Assembly (NCBI GenBank): GCA_029860345.1
Contig: JAOUBJ010000001.1
Span: 259,089-323,088, forward strand
DNA length: 64,000 nucleotides
Origin: Candidatus Zixiibacteriota bacterium
GTDB lineage: Bacteria; Zixibacteria; MSB-5A5; GN15; FEB-12
Reading direction: 5' to 3'
The position numbers and the translations under genes are program-made. The notes under the pieces were generated by a model. It saw nothing but the letters and a program-made list of their open reading frames with translations, was not told the DNA's origin and made no database searches. This document shows positions 35,070-44,005 of this stretch, in pieces. Each line of letters opens with the position of its first letter. The first letter of the stretch is position 1.

Positions 35070-35579
35070 CTATAATTTAATACCCTTGCGGAGGGGCTCG
35101 AAACGCGGCTGAGAACTCTCAGGTTGGTCGGGCTTCAAGCCAAGTGAACTGGATTTGGGCATTGATGGATAGTCGGCCGGTGAGACCAGAGCCTGATTCT
35201 TGATGGCGTCGACAAAACTGACAGCCATCTGAAACTCACGGTTGAATCCGGCCAGTAGTTTCATGCGTTCCGATTCCGGCTTGAGGTGCCGGGAGTTACC
35301 TGTGAACGAGAAGACAAACTCCGGATTGGATGAGAAAATATGCAGATGCTTGATCTTGCGATCGGCCAGCTTGGTCTTGATGAACTTCAACAATGCAAAG
35401 AGAGCGCCAAACTCAAGGTCGATAGGATCACCCTCGGCCCTACAGCGAAAGAGAATACCCAATTCGGGGATGGAAAACACCACCAAGCCGCCGACCACGC
35501 CGTGAGCCGTCAGGACCGGGTCGATACTCTTCGGTTTTAGTCCGACTATAAAGCACTTTACACCATCGGTTGCCTTCAT
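35070..35579 (-). CDS. Hypothetical protein, possibly RNase H-fold
   Basis: I do not recognise a named family. The 169-residue protein has no signal or membrane segment. Strand-rich text at both ends of residues 5-100 (KCFIVGLKPKSIDP, GGLVVFSIPELGILFRC, then an acidic DPIDLEFGALFALLKFI helix and HLHIFSSNPEFVFSF) loosely resembles an RNase H-like beta-alpha order. This is a weak reading by eye. The last 30 residues are low-complexity. No strong promoter or partner gene is evident. Confidence 0.5.
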   Translation of the reverse strand: MKATDGVKCFIVGLKPKSIDPVLTAHGVVGGLVVFSIPELGILFRCRAEGDPIDLEFGALFALLKFIKTKLADRKIKHLHIFSSNPEFVFSFTGNSRHLKPESERMKLLAGFNREFQMAVSFVDAIKNQALVSPADYPSMPKSSSLGLKPDQPESSQPRFEPLRKGIKL

Positions 35580-35738
35580 ACCGACTGAGATAGCAACGTC
35601 GATGCCGCCGTCCGTTAACTAACAGATAGATGGGCTAAAACAGGTCGATGCATTCAGTTAGGACTCTGCCGGAATTCACGAGCCGAAGCCTGAGACGGCA
35701 AACAGTTTCACCGAAAGGTCAAAGTAATGAAAGAGCTT

Positions 35739-36170
35739 TCACTCTATCGATGATTCGAGAGTTTTTTTCAGATCGCTGCTTGCTTCAATGTACTTCCCGA
35801 GGGCGGTCGCACGTAACGTGTTGTCATTGCCTCGCACCTCCCCTTCGGTCAAATACAGTCTGCCCTTCGAGCCGGTGATTCGACCGGTGAACATGAGCCG
35901 ATCACCGATGTTTACCGGGGCCAGATAGCGCACCGTAAGTTCGACTGTGACGGCAACCACCGGCTGGGCCAGAACCGCCTTGATCATCACTTCGTCCAAA
36001 AGCGTGGCAATGATACCGCCGTGGTAGATGCCGCGATAGCCTTCGAACGATTGGTCGGCTGTTAGTTCAGTGTATGCTTTCTCGCCGTCATAGAAAAACT
36101 TGGCCTTGAGGCCGTGAACGTTTAGATCACCGCAGACAAAACAGTGGGGGTATTTGACAACTTCTTTCAT
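35739..36170 (-). CDS. Hotdog-fold thioesterase, PaaI/4HBT family
   Basis: A 143-residue hotdog-fold protein. The N-terminal helix region contains CFVCGDLNVHGL, common in this subfamily, followed by GIYHGGIIATLLDEVM, where the HGG loop and the Asp-Glu pair form the acyl-CoA thioesterase site. VTVELTVRYLAPVNIGD is the central strand pair. Such enzymes hydrolyse acyl-CoA thioesters in the cytoplasm; the acyl group is unknown. The gene stands alone between repeat-containing gaps. Confidence 0.85.
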   Translation of the reverse strand: MKEVVKYPHCFVCGDLNVHGLKAKFFYDGEKAYTELTADQSFEGYRGIYHGGIIATLLDEVMIKAVLAQPVVAVTVELTVRYLAPVNIGDRLMFTGRITGSKGRLYLTEGEVRGNDNTLRATALGKYIEASSDLKKTLESSIE

Positions 36171-36482
36171 ACTCAGACATAGTCCTTTCGCACAAGTCGT
36201 CGTGTCGAAACCTCACTTCGTGACCATAAATGGCATTCATGCCCATCGGGGCAGGGGTGTCGACAAACCTGGATCGCGTAGAGGGCGGCCTTGTGTCGCC
36301 CCAGAAATATGTCGCCCCTCGAGTGCCCTCGGGGTGACGGAGATCGGCGGAGACAAGCCCCGCCGCTACGCGGGAACCACCTTCCTTGTGATGGTCGAGT
36401 CTTCAGACTCGGCCATGCCCTCGGCGAATCTGAAGATTCACCGAGCACAAGTACTCTAACCAGGCGAACCTATCGGGCCAAC
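36171..36482. repeat. Intergenic block with two long repeats
   Basis: No gene is supported. It contains the long GTCGAAACC repeat copy 3 (36204-36265), GC-rich hairpins around CCCTCGAGTGCCCTCGGGGTGAC, and the third GAGTCTTCAGACTC repeat (36391-36452). Confidence 0.65.
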
Positions 36483-36510
36483 AAAAAAAGCCCGGCCAAA
36501 AGACCGGGCT
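36483..36510 (-). terminator. Rho-independent terminator of the lipoprotein gene
   Basis: On the minus strand AGCCCGGTC and GGCCGGGCT form a 9-bp stem (one G-U pair) with a TTTT loop, followed by seven T residues. It ends the argF-lipoprotein transcript. Confidence 0.85.
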
Positions 36511-36533
36511 CGCAGAATAAAGTTGGGAATATT

Positions 36534-37403
36534 CTACTGAGGAACATCACACATATCGGAGTGGTATCCCCATACCGTGTTGCCTTTGCTGACCGAAGCA
36601 GTCATGGTGCCGTTGTTGAACGTAAAGGTGGCATTCCAGGTAGTGGTGACCGGATCGCCGTCGTCCTTGGTGTAGACCATCTCAATCGTCGTCGAAACCG
36701 AACCGCCGACGGGACAGTTGCTCCAGCCGGTGAAAGCCGAGTTCTTCAGCGTGACGTTGTTGACGTCGGCGGTGAAGGTAAAGTCACGCCAGACCGTTGA
36801 GTCGAGGTGGACAATCTTGTTGCTGGCGTTAAAGTCGCGGCTTCCGGTAACAGTGGCCAGACCTGTGGTCAGATCGGCGAAAGTGAAGTCGGCATTGCCT
36901 TCAAAGTTGGTGTGGTTGACCGTGGTGTCAAATACATCCCAGGTCCAGTGATGCTTGTACACCAACTGGTCATGATCTACCCAACTCTCCTGAGCGACAC
37001 CGTTCTTCTTGTACTGAATGGAGTCGGCCAATGACATCTGCCAGACACCATCCTCGAATTGGTCCTTCTCGGTGTAGGCGATCTGGATGACATGCCAGCC
37101 GTTTGTGTACGAAGTGTCCCAGCTGTCCTGCTGTTCCGGATTCACTGCATACTGCGGCGGGATGATGTCTTCACCGTCTGAGATCCCCTGGAAAGTGTTG
37201 ATACCATTCTCAAAGAAGGCGATGGTGGAATCGACGAAGTCATCCATCTGGGTCTTCACCGCCAAGAATTCGTGATCGGCCATCGATCCGGTGATTGTGG
37301 TGGGGGTGTTGGTCTCATCGTCGCCACAGCCGGCGACCAGGAGAAGCATGACACCGATCAGAATTGTCATTCCTGATACGAGAACGCGGTTTTCAAGACG
37401 CAT
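36534..37403 (-). CDS. Hypothetical lipoprotein
   Basis: The 289-residue protein has a lipobox LVAGC with Cys26 as the acylation site, then a low-complexity linker (GDDETNTPTT). The mature part is rich in strands with repeated Trp, Thr and Asn (WTWDVFDTTVNHTNFEGNADFTF, LDSTVWRDFTFTADVNNVTLKN), suggesting a beta-barrel or beta-sandwich outer-leaflet protein. No known family is recognised. It lies 49 bp after argF with an AGGAG site and is followed by a clear terminator, so the two may share a transcript although their roles look unrelated. Confidence 0.7.
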   Translation of the reverse strand: MRLENRVLVSGMTILIGVMLLLVAGCGDDETNTPTTITGSMADHEFLAVKTQMDDFVDSTIAFFENGINTFQGISDGEDIIPPQYAVNPEQQDSWDTSYTNGWHVIQIAYTEKDQFEDGVWQMSLADSIQYKKNGVAQESWVDHDQLVYKHHWTWDVFDTTVNHTNFEGNADFTFADLTTGLATVTGSRDFNASNKIVHLDSTVWRDFTFTADVNNVTLKNSAFTGWSNCPVGGSVSTTIEMVYTKDDGDPVTTTWNATFTFNNGTMTASVSKGNTVWGYHSDMCDVPQ

Positions 37404-37452
37404 GGGCCGTCTCCTTTCTGTTGTTCCCGTACAGGTGTCGGCGAGAGTCTGC

Positions 37453-38355
37453 TTATTTCAGGAGAAAGGCCATGATAGCCTTTTGAACATGAAGCCTGTT
37501 TTCCGCCTGATCAAAAACAACCGACTGCGGTCCGTCCATCACTTCGTCTGTGATTTCCTTGTTTCTTTCAGCCGGTAAACAGTGCAACACAATCGCTCCT
37601 GGGTCGGCAATCGCCAACAGGGAACCGTTTAACTGATACTTCCTTAGCTTATCTTCTTTCTCTTCAACCAGATGTTTCTGCCCCATTGAGGCCCAAACAT
37701 CGGTATAGACTACATCGGCACCAGAAACGGCTTCTTTAGGATCATCGGTAATCAGTATTTTGCTATCTGAGGCGGCTTGGGCCTTTTTCAGGAGTTCCGG
37801 GTCGGGATGGCAATCATCGGCGGTCCCGACCCGCAGGTCGATGGGCAAGCGACAAGCCAGGTTAAGCCAGCTATTGACAATATTGTTGCCGTCGCCGACA
37901 TAAGCGATTTTGTAGCGACCCCGTTTGCCGAGATGCTCCAGCATGGTGAAATAGTCGCCCAGAATCTGACAGGGGTGGACCAGATCGGTCAGGCCGTTGA
38001 CAATCGGCACGGAGGCATGTTTGGCCAACTCCTCGACATCCGATTGTTTGAACGTCCGGATCATGATAGTCGCAACATATCGTGACAAGACGCGAGCGGC
38101 GTCGGCGACCGACTCGCGCTGACCGAGTTTGATCTCGTTGTCGGTGATGTAAAGGGCGTGACCGCCGAGTTCGTTGATGCCGACTTCGAACGATACTCTG
38201 GTTCTCAACGACGCCTTGGTGAAGATGCAGGCGACTGATTTGCCTTCGAACGGTTTGGGGGCGATTTTTTTGTTTTTCATCTGTGCGCAGAGATCGAACA
38301 ATTCGTGCAGTTCGTCGGTGGTGAGGTCTGTTATTTGGCAAAGTGAGCGGGCCAT
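37453..38355 (-). CDS. argF: Ornithine carbamoyltransferase
   Basis: This 300-residue protein has the carbamoyl-phosphate loop FTKASLRTRVSFE (Leu instead of the common Thr in STRTR), and HPCQILGD. DGNNIVNSWL binds ornithine, and HCLPAERNKEI is the C-terminal active-site loop. It makes citrulline from ornithine and carbamoyl phosphate in arginine biosynthesis. The LRTR variant is found in other OTCases and should not abolish activity. No other arg gene is nearby, so the pathway is scattered. GGAGAT precedes the ATG. Confidence 0.92.
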   Translation of the reverse strand: MARSLCQITDLTTDELHELFDLCAQMKNKKIAPKPFEGKSVACIFTKASLRTRVSFEVGINELGGHALYITDNEIKLGQRESVADAARVLSRYVATIMIRTFKQSDVEELAKHASVPIVNGLTDLVHPCQILGDYFTMLEHLGKRGRYKIAYVGDGNNIVNSWLNLACRLPIDLRVGTADDCHPDPELLKKAQAASDSKILITDDPKEAVSGADVVYTDVWASMGQKHLVEEKEDKLRKYQLNGSLLAIADPGAIVLHCLPAERNKEITDEVMDGPQSVVFDQAENRLHVQKAIMAFLLK

Positions 38356-38400
38356 GTTTATCTCCTTTGGACTGATGTTCTGTGTCTCACAATTCGGCTG

Positions 38401-38429
38401 AATAAATCAGAAAGGGTGGTGGATGTCAA
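38401..38429 (-). promoter_or_regulatory. Sigma-70-type promoter of argF
   Basis: On the minus strand TTGACA (38429-38424) is followed after 17 bp by TTTATT (38406-38401), about 45 bases before the ATG at 38355. No ARG-box-like palindrome was noticed. Confidence 0.5.
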
Positions 38430-39202
38430 GGCTAGTGAATTGGTGATAAATCACTCTTTTGCGCTTCGCGCGTTACTCATGTCATCCTGTTTGTGCGTAG
38501 TGTACATCCTCGTGCGCCACGGTATCAGTAGGTCAGGAGCCCGGTGCTCCTGACAAAGTTCTTAGCCGTTCAGCAGGGTCCCGGCTTTGCCGTAGGTGAA
38601 GGTGTGACCCTGCTGGTCGTTAGCGCGCTGGGTCTCACCCGCCTTCGGCGAGAAGGACCCAGCGCAACGTTGTGGGGCAATGCGACATGCAAATGGGTTC
38701 GTTTCCCGGAAAAAGTGTTTTCTGTGGGCGGCAGACGTCCTCGTCTGCACCAAGTCCGCTCTCAGTCAAGGTTTGCTCCATCCACCCAAACACCGCACAA
38801 ATGGCTTTGCCTTGCTTGTGTCTGCATTATTGATACGGGATCGATGGTGATTATCGAGTGGCCCATAAACGGGTCCATTGATTCGTGCGCAGGTAACCAC
38901 ATCCTGAGCGGAGTCGAAGGATGCTGCGCGGCGGTGTGTATTGTGCAGGTGTTCATAGGATAGTCCTTTATGAGAGAACGTGCCACCGCGTTTTGGATGG
39001 AGTTGGTAGGGTTCTTGACAACGTGGATCGGTGGGGGTATACTTATGGTTGGAAGGCGCAGGAGACGATCACTGCAAACCAAGAACGGAGCGTGGCCCCA
39101 GGTCAATCTGGACCACCTAAAGGTCGGCAGACAGTCATCTACTGGAGTGAGTATTGTCATTAAACGTCAACGAGTGTTGAGCGAAGGCCCTGAGGTGCAT
39201 GG
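38430..39202. repeat. Long non-coding gap with large hairpins
   Basis: No convincing gene is present in 773 bp. It holds GTCAGGAGC/GCTCCTGAC at 38532-38554 and a double large hairpin at 38571-38665 (separate entry). A GGGCGGCAGACGTCCTCGTCTGC element lies at 38724-38748; it is the reverse of copies at 40594-40619 and 40763-40787. The open frames here carry repeat-derived text and have no ribosome binding site. Confidence 0.55.
38571..38665. repeat. Paired large hairpins
   Basis: The first stem is CAGCAGGGTC (38571-38580) with GACCCTGCTG (38606-38615). The second is GCGCTGGGTC (38625-38634) with GACCCAGCGC (38656-38665), with a smaller CGCC/GGCG stem inside at 38640-38650. Both stems are perfect and share the GGGTC core, so alternative pairings are possible. 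Confidence 0.7.
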
Positions 39203-39616
39203 GTGAACAAGCTGGTCAAGTGGCTGATTTTTAGTGTGATCGCCGCACTGGCGCCTCTGGTATTTCACTACATGAGTGCATTGACGACCGGTAAAGAAGT
39301 ATCGTTTCTTGGACCTATTAGCGGAGGGGAGCTGCTCCTACTTTCCGTAGCATTAGCTGCCGTAGCAATCGGAGAGAACTACATGCTTGGTAATAACCAT
39401 CTGACGAGGAAACTGATTCTCGGCGGTCTTTCGCTGCTGTCTCTTCTTCTTGCATCCTACTGGTACGCTTATATTTCGACTTTCGTAGGTGCGTCTGAAG
39501 CTGTCGACAGGGGATTCGTTGGTTGGGGTTCCATCATCATTTACGCAGTAACGTTGGTATTGGCAGGACTAACCATTGGTTTGCCAACCAAGACAGAGCG
39601 ACAGGAGAGAGGTTAA
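39203..39616 (+). CDS. Small hypothetical membrane protein
   Basis: I do not recognise a family. The 137-residue protein has about four hydrophobic spans (near 8-27, 42-60, 70-93, 107-125) and a charged C-terminus (TKTERQERG). It starts with GTG behind a GAGGTG site; an ATG four bases earlier is out of frame. The next gene starts directly after its TAA, so they form an operon. The pair is flanked by repeat-rich gaps and is on the strand opposite to argF. Confidence 0.6.
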   Translation: MNKLVKWLIFSVIAALAPLVFHYMSALTTGKEVSFLGPISGGELLLLSVALAAVAIGENYMLGNNHLTRKLILGGLSLLSLLLASYWYAYISTFVGASEAVDRGFVGWGSIIIYAVTLVLAGLTIGLPTKTERQERG

Positions 39617-40330
39617 ATGAGCTCGGTTCTTGAGCCCGGTATACTTGGTAAGCTGATTAAACGTCTGCGAGCATTGGTACCTGACGTGCTAATTGCAACG
39701 GCACTGATGTTCCTCCTAAGTAGCGCACCAGCCATACTTGGTTGGCTAGGTCTGAACCAGGATAGTCGAGGCTTGCTTGTAAGATCAGAATGGATGCACT
39801 ATTCACTGAATGAATTTGGCGTTCGTGACCAGGGCGTACTCATCCTACAATTGCTCAACAACACGGATCAGCCGATTAGTCTCGGTGACGGCGAGGTTCC
39901 TTTTCGAATTGAACTAAGCAATGTCGAAAGTATTCTTCGCAGCGCCACAATCCCGCAACGAGACACGGGGATGACGTCTGCGAGAATGCTGTCAGAGATG
40001 GGTGCGATCGAGATATTAAACTGGCTGATAGAACCGTCTGATTCCCTCGAGATTATGTTGATGGTTGCACCCACGATTGAGGGATTAGTCGAAGTCTCAG
40101 CTGCAGGTCCGGGATCGCCGACTGATGATTGGGAGGTTGTGGTTCTTGGATCGGAAGATAGATTCGGCAACGGCTTTGGGCTTGTCCCGTCCATATGGCT
40201 TGCACTCTCCATGTCCACGTTCATACTTCTAATCGCCATCGCTCTCCTTTACAGGAGGGTTGCAGTACGTTTTAGCCTAGATACCGTTGACTCGTCGTCC
40301 TCCCCTCGCGATGGAGAGGGAAAAGTTTAG
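39617..40330 (+). CDS. Hypothetical protein with two terminal membrane helices
   Basis: A 237-residue protein with a hydrophobic span near residues 24-46 and another near 193-215. Between them is a soluble domain of about 145 residues, strand-rich (GVLILQLLNNTDQPISL, VPFRIELSN), which may be extracytoplasmic. No family is recognised. AGGAGAGG precedes the ATG, which follows the previous stop immediately (TAAATG). The C-terminal tail is serine-rich. Function unknown; the two products probably act together in the membrane. Confidence 0.6.
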   Translation: MSSVLEPGILGKLIKRLRALVPDVLIATALMFLLSSAPAILGWLGLNQDSRGLLVRSEWMHYSLNEFGVRDQGVLILQLLNNTDQPISLGDGEVPFRIELSNVESILRSATIPQRDTGMTSARMLSEMGAIEILNWLIEPSDSLEIMLMVAPTIEGLVEVSAAGPGSPTDDWEVVVLGSEDRFGNGFGLVPSIWLALSMSTFILLIAIALLYRRVAVRFSLDTVDSSSSPRDGEGKV

Positions 40331-40943
40331 AAGCCTAGACAGTAAGCGACAGTACCTGCTCCACTCCCCAAGAGATCTGCAGACATTAATCCAACAGTTC
40401 GATGTGATAGAGCCTTCAAATACAAGCGACGGATGTCGAAACCTCGTCCTTCGACTGCGCTCAGAACGACACGGTCAAGCCGTGGGTGACACGGTCAAGC
40501 CGTGACTCTCGCCCTTCGGCGCAGGGGTCTCGACCTCCCACTTTCTTCGTCCCCTCTCGAGAGGGGATTCAGGGGTGTGTTATTCTCTTTGGGGCAGACG
40601 AGGGCGTCTGCCGCCCACGGATTCGGCGGGTTCACGCCGCGGCGCGCAGGCGAAGACGGACCCGCCCTACTTCTAATCCCACAGCAAGCTGTGGGCCACC
40701 TGCCCACAAACGGTCGAGTCTGAAGACTCAACCGTCACAAGTATAAAACGATGTCGCAGGGGAAGACGAGGGCGTCTGCCGCCCACGAACAGTGGAAAAT
40801 ATTCGCTTTTTTAGCTTGCGGCGGTTTTGGCCAAAGCGTATCATCGGGGCTGATTTGACGGGCGGTTGTGCTGTCTTGTAGTCGTATAGCTGCCTGTAAG
40901 GTATGTCATTAGGAATAAAACGCCAGAATAAGGAGAAGTACAG
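40331..40943. repeat. Repeat-rich intergenic block before the porin gene
   Basis: No gene is supported. The gap holds a diverged long GTCGAAACC repeat interrupted by ACGGTCAAGCCGTG copies (40435-40537). A CCCCTCTCGAGAGGGG plus GGGGTGTGTT unit follows (40550-40583), then two GCAGACGAGGGCGTCTGCCGCCCAC elements (40594-40619 and 40763-40787, the second starting AAGACG). A short GAGTCTGAAGACTC repeat lies at 40712-40742. The porin promoter must lie in the last 100 bp but no clear hexamers were found. Confidence 0.6.
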
Positions 40944-42275
40944 GTGAAGAGCATTTTTAAGGGATTGATTTTGTTTGCCGTCTTATTTGCGGTAGCCGTT
41001 CCCGTGAGCGCCGACACCGAACTTAAGTTCTCTGGGCAAATCAGACTTCGCGAAGAAGCCGACTTGAGAGATTTTGACACCGCCAAAACATGGCTCACGT
41101 TTGCCAACCTGCGCACCCGCGTCGCAGTCGAAGCAACCGTGGATGCCAATGCCCATGTCTTCGTCCAATTCCAGGACAGCCGGCAGATGGGTGGAAACAC
41201 ACAGTTCGGCACCAGAGCGTCTGGGCAGTTGAACGACGGCAAGAATGTCGACGTGCATCAAGCTTACTTCCAGGTCGACCGGTTATTGGTCGATGGCTTG
41301 GGTTTCAAAGCAGGCCGGTTTGAAATGAACTTCGGCAACCAGCGTGTATTCGGCGCCGTCGGCTGGAGCAACGTGGGCCGGGCATGGGAAGGCGGCATGG
41401 GCTGGTACGATCATGAAAAATACCGGATCACCGGCTTCGGCTTGAAAGCTACCGAAAAGAACAACGAGTACTACCACGCCGATTTCGATATCGGTGGTCT
41501 GTATGCAACCTGCAAAGAAGCGAATGTCGATCTGTTCTGGTTCTATGAGTACGATGCCGACACCACCGGTTACTGGTACAGCATCAACCGTCTGGACCGC
41601 CTCAATGCCGGTACCTACTTCAAACGGGAATATCCGGACTTGAAGCTCGACTTCGAGGGCAATTTCGTCTACCAGTGGGGTCAGCAACCGCGCGGTCTCT
41701 ACAATCCGTTCGGTGTGGGACTTGCCCGGAACAGGGACAAAATCGATATCGCTGCTTATATGTTCGCCTTTGAGGCTGGTTATAAAATCGACGCTCCGTG
41801 GCCGGGCAGGCTGGCTGTAGGCATCGACTATACATCAGGCGACGATGATGCTGCCGACGACAAGTTCAAAGCATACAACAATCTCTACGCGACCGCGCAC
41901 AAGTTTAACGGCTTCATGGACTACTTCACCGACGGAGCCAAGAGTGGTAGACCGTATGCCAACTCAGGTCTGGTCGACATCGTGGTGCGCGCGGCGGCTG
42001 AGCCGTATGCAGGCTGGAAAGCCAAGCTGGATGCACACTTTTACTCGACCAATAAGGACTACATGTACACAGCGAGCGACGGCTCCACTGTTGTTTCCAA
42101 CAAGGCCGGGATCGAACTGGATGCTACCCTGGCCACAACCGTGATTGACGGACTTAACATTCAGGGCGGCGCTTCATTCTTCTTTGCCGAGGATGATTTC
42201 ACCATGGCCGCCTCCGGTGTGGCCGACGCCGACCCGGGTATGTGGTTCTACGCTATGACCACGGTCAATTTCTGA
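40944..42275 (+). CDS. Outer-membrane porin, alginate-export-like beta-barrel
   Basis: The 443-residue protein has a signal peptide (about 1-23, ending VSA). It shows many alternating amphipathic strands ending in an aromatic C-terminus (YAMTTVNF), as expected for an outer-membrane barrel inserted by BAM. The opening ELKFSGQIRLREEADLRDF, the LRTRVAVEATVD strand and the GLGFKAGRFEMNFGNQRVFG motif are typical of the alginate-export/OprE-type porin family. The transported solute is unknown. It starts with GTG behind AGGAGAAG and is followed by a terminator, so it is transcribed separately from the cytochrome gene. Confidence 0.75.
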   Translation: MKSIFKGLILFAVLFAVAVPVSADTELKFSGQIRLREEADLRDFDTAKTWLTFANLRTRVAVEATVDANAHVFVQFQDSRQMGGNTQFGTRASGQLNDGKNVDVHQAYFQVDRLLVDGLGFKAGRFEMNFGNQRVFGAVGWSNVGRAWEGGMGWYDHEKYRITGFGLKATEKNNEYYHADFDIGGLYATCKEANVDLFWFYEYDADTTGYWYSINRLDRLNAGTYFKREYPDLKLDFEGNFVYQWGQQPRGLYNPFGVGLARNRDKIDIAAYMFAFEAGYKIDAPWPGRLAVGIDYTSGDDDAADDKFKAYNNLYATAHKFNGFMDYFTDGAKSGRPYANSGLVDIVVRAAAEPYAGWKAKLDAHFYSTNKDYMYTASDGSTVVSNKAGIELDATLATTVIDGLNIQGGASFFFAEDDFTMAASGVADADPGMWFYAMTTVNF

Positions 42276-42295
42276 TCGTTTGAAACTGAACAACT

Positions 42296-42328
42296 AAGGT
42301 CGCCTTATTCGTGGGCGGCCTTTTTTTT
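42296..42328 (+). terminator. Rho-independent terminator of the porin gene
   Basis: AAGGTCGCC pairs with GGGCGGCCTT around a short loop and is followed by eight T residues. Confidence 0.88.
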
Positions 42329-42366
42329 GCGTTTTTTTCTTTCTTTAATCTATGAGTCGGGTTGAT

Positions 42367-42408
42367 TTGACTTAAGTCAAACCGGATCGATGTCGGTCTG
42401 TCGTTAAT
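42367..42408 (+). promoter_or_regulatory. CRP/FNR-type operator and -10 of the octaheme cytochrome gene
   Basis: A perfect dyad TTGACTTAAGTCAA (42367-42380) has half-sites TTGAC/GTCAA four bases apart, centred at 42373.5. A GTTAAT hexamer follows at 42403-42408. If GTTAAT is the -10 box, transcription starts near 42415 and the dyad centre is at -41.5, the class II activator position of CRP/FNR regulators. The same layout recurs at 44006-44047. No -35 box is seen, as expected for an activated promoter. Confidence 0.65.
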
Positions 42409-42505
42409 GAGATCAGACAAAGCAATCGTGTTCGGCACGATGGAAAAAGGAAGACAGTCAAGACAGGGAACGACCAAATTACACAGCAGAGGAAAGGGTT
42501 ACCAA

Positions 42506-43909
42506 ATGAAACGCATCAGTATCGTTGTTATACTCGGCTTATTGGCAGCAGCAGCCGTGTGGTCCCAGGGCGGTCGCTCGGTACCGGCATCGTTGTCGGA
42601 GGAATCGGCTTCGTGTATCGAGTGCCATGAGTCCGACATGCCGGGACTGACCAAAGAGTGGCGCCATAGCCGCCACTATGCCGCCGACGTAGGTTGTTAT
42701 GAATGCCACGCCGCGGCCGAAGGTGACGCCGACGCTATCGAGCACAACGGCTACAGCATCGCCGTGATCGTCTCGCCGCTTGATTGCTCCAAGTGTCACA
42801 AGCAGGAGTTCGACGAGTTTCAGAAGTCGCACCATGCCGACGCCGGGAAGATTCTCGGATCGCTTGATAACGTGCTCGGTGAAGTGGTCGAAGGCCCGAT
42901 GGCGGCCGTCAACGGATGCAAGCAGTGTCACGGTTCGATTGTCAAAGTGAACGAAGACGGCAGCCTTGACGCAGCCACCTGGCCGAACACCGGGATGGGT
43001 CGTATCAACCCGGACGGTTCCAAAGGTTCTTGCGCCGCCTGCCATTCACGGCATTCGTTCGATGCGGCGCTGGCCCGCCAACCGGAAAATTGCGGCAAGT
43101 GTCACCTTGGACCGGATCATCCGCAGAAGGAGATTTACGAGGAGTCCAAGCACGGTATCGCGTACTATGCCAACAAAGATCGGATGAATCTTCACAGTGC
43201 ATCGTGGGTGGTTGGAATCGATTACTCCGCTGCGCCGACCTGCGCCACCTGCCATATGTCGGCCACCAGCGAGTTGCCGCTTACACATGATGTCGGCGAT
43301 CGGATTAGCTGGACCCTCCGCCCGCTGGTATCGCAGAAAATTGATGCCGCCGCCAAGGCCAAAGGAAAGCCAACCAAGTCGTGGGAAGATCGTCGCAGTG
43401 ACATGAAGAAGGTCTGCGCCAACTGTCACACATCGAATTACATCGATAATTTCTATGTCCAGTACGATGGTGCGGTAAACCTGTATAACGACAAGTTCGC
43501 TATCCCGGTGTCCAGAATTGCCAAGAAAATCCGCGAGGCTGGTTTCCTCACCAACGACATTCCCTTTGATGACGAACTGGAGTGGATCGTCTTCTACTTG
43601 TGGCACCATGAAGGACGTCGCGCACGGATGGGAGCCGCTATGTTCGCACCGGACTACACCCAGTGGCACGGTTTTTACGAAGTGGCCGACCGGTTCTATA
43701 TGGAGTTCTTACCAGAAGTGGCAAAACTCGTTGAGCACGCCAAAGCCGAAGGTGGCGATAAGGCTAAAGCTGCCGAGGAAGTTGAAGCGATCGTCGCCGA
43801 AGTGCTCGAAATGGACGAACACAAATGGTTCACCGGCAACGAGCCGGCCGAGGTCAAGGCGGCGCGCATGAAAGCGGCCGAAGAGTTCAAGATGCGTTAC
43901 GTTGAATAG
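42506..43909 (+). CDS. Octaheme cytochrome c of the hydroxylamine oxidoreductase family
   Basis: From the ATG at 42506 (AGGAAAGGG site) the protein has 467 residues, with a signal peptide (about 1-21). Eight CxxCH heme motifs start at residues 37, 64, 94, 138, 176, 196, 246 and 304. A helical C-terminal domain follows, with NIDNFY-like text at YIDNFYVQYD and APDYTQWHGFYEVADRFY. Spacing and C-terminal domain match the HAO/octaheme family. These work in the periplasm and either oxidise hydroxylamine or hydrazine or reduce nitrite or hydroxylamine to ammonium. Y384 could be the heme-crosslinking tyrosine of oxidative HAO, but only alignment can tell. No NrfH-like or cytochrome partner gene is nearby. 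Confidence 0.85.
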   Translation: MKRISIVVILGLLAAAAVWSQGGRSVPASLSEESASCIECHESDMPGLTKEWRHSRHYAADVGCYECHAAAEGDADAIEHNGYSIAVIVSPLDCSKCHKQEFDEFQKSHHADAGKILGSLDNVLGEVVEGPMAAVNGCKQCHGSIVKVNEDGSLDAATWPNTGMGRINPDGSKGSCAACHSRHSFDAALARQPENCGKCHLGPDHPQKEIYEESKHGIAYYANKDRMNLHSASWVVGIDYSAAPTCATCHMSATSELPLTHDVGDRISWTLRPLVSQKIDAAAKAKGKPTKSWEDRRSDMKKVCANCHTSNYIDNFYVQYDGAVNLYNDKFAIPVSRIAKKIREAGFLTNDIPFDDELEWIVFYLWHHEGRRARMGAAMFAPDYTQWHGFYEVADRFYMEFLPEVAKLVEHAKAEGGDKAKAAEEVEAIVAEVLEMDEHKWFTGNEPAEVKAARMKAAEEFKMRYVE

Positions 43910-43936
43910 TTTCCGATGGTAGTGTGGGTTTACAGC

Positions 43937-43965
43937 AAAGGCCGCCTGAGAAGGCGGCCTTTTTC
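43937..43965 (+). terminator. Rho-independent terminator of the cytochrome gene
   Basis: AAGGCCGCC and GGCGGCCTT form a perfect 9-bp stem around TGAGAA, followed by a T tract. Confidence 0.9.
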
Positions 43966-44005
43966 TTGTGCTTCCTAGTTCCTACAAGTCCCGAGACTGA
44001 TCGAT

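Noticed and set aside
38762-39160. 132-codon minus-strand frame in the gap after argF
   Set aside because: It has no ribosome binding site, contains text of a dispersed repeat (STPLRMW), and shows no family character.
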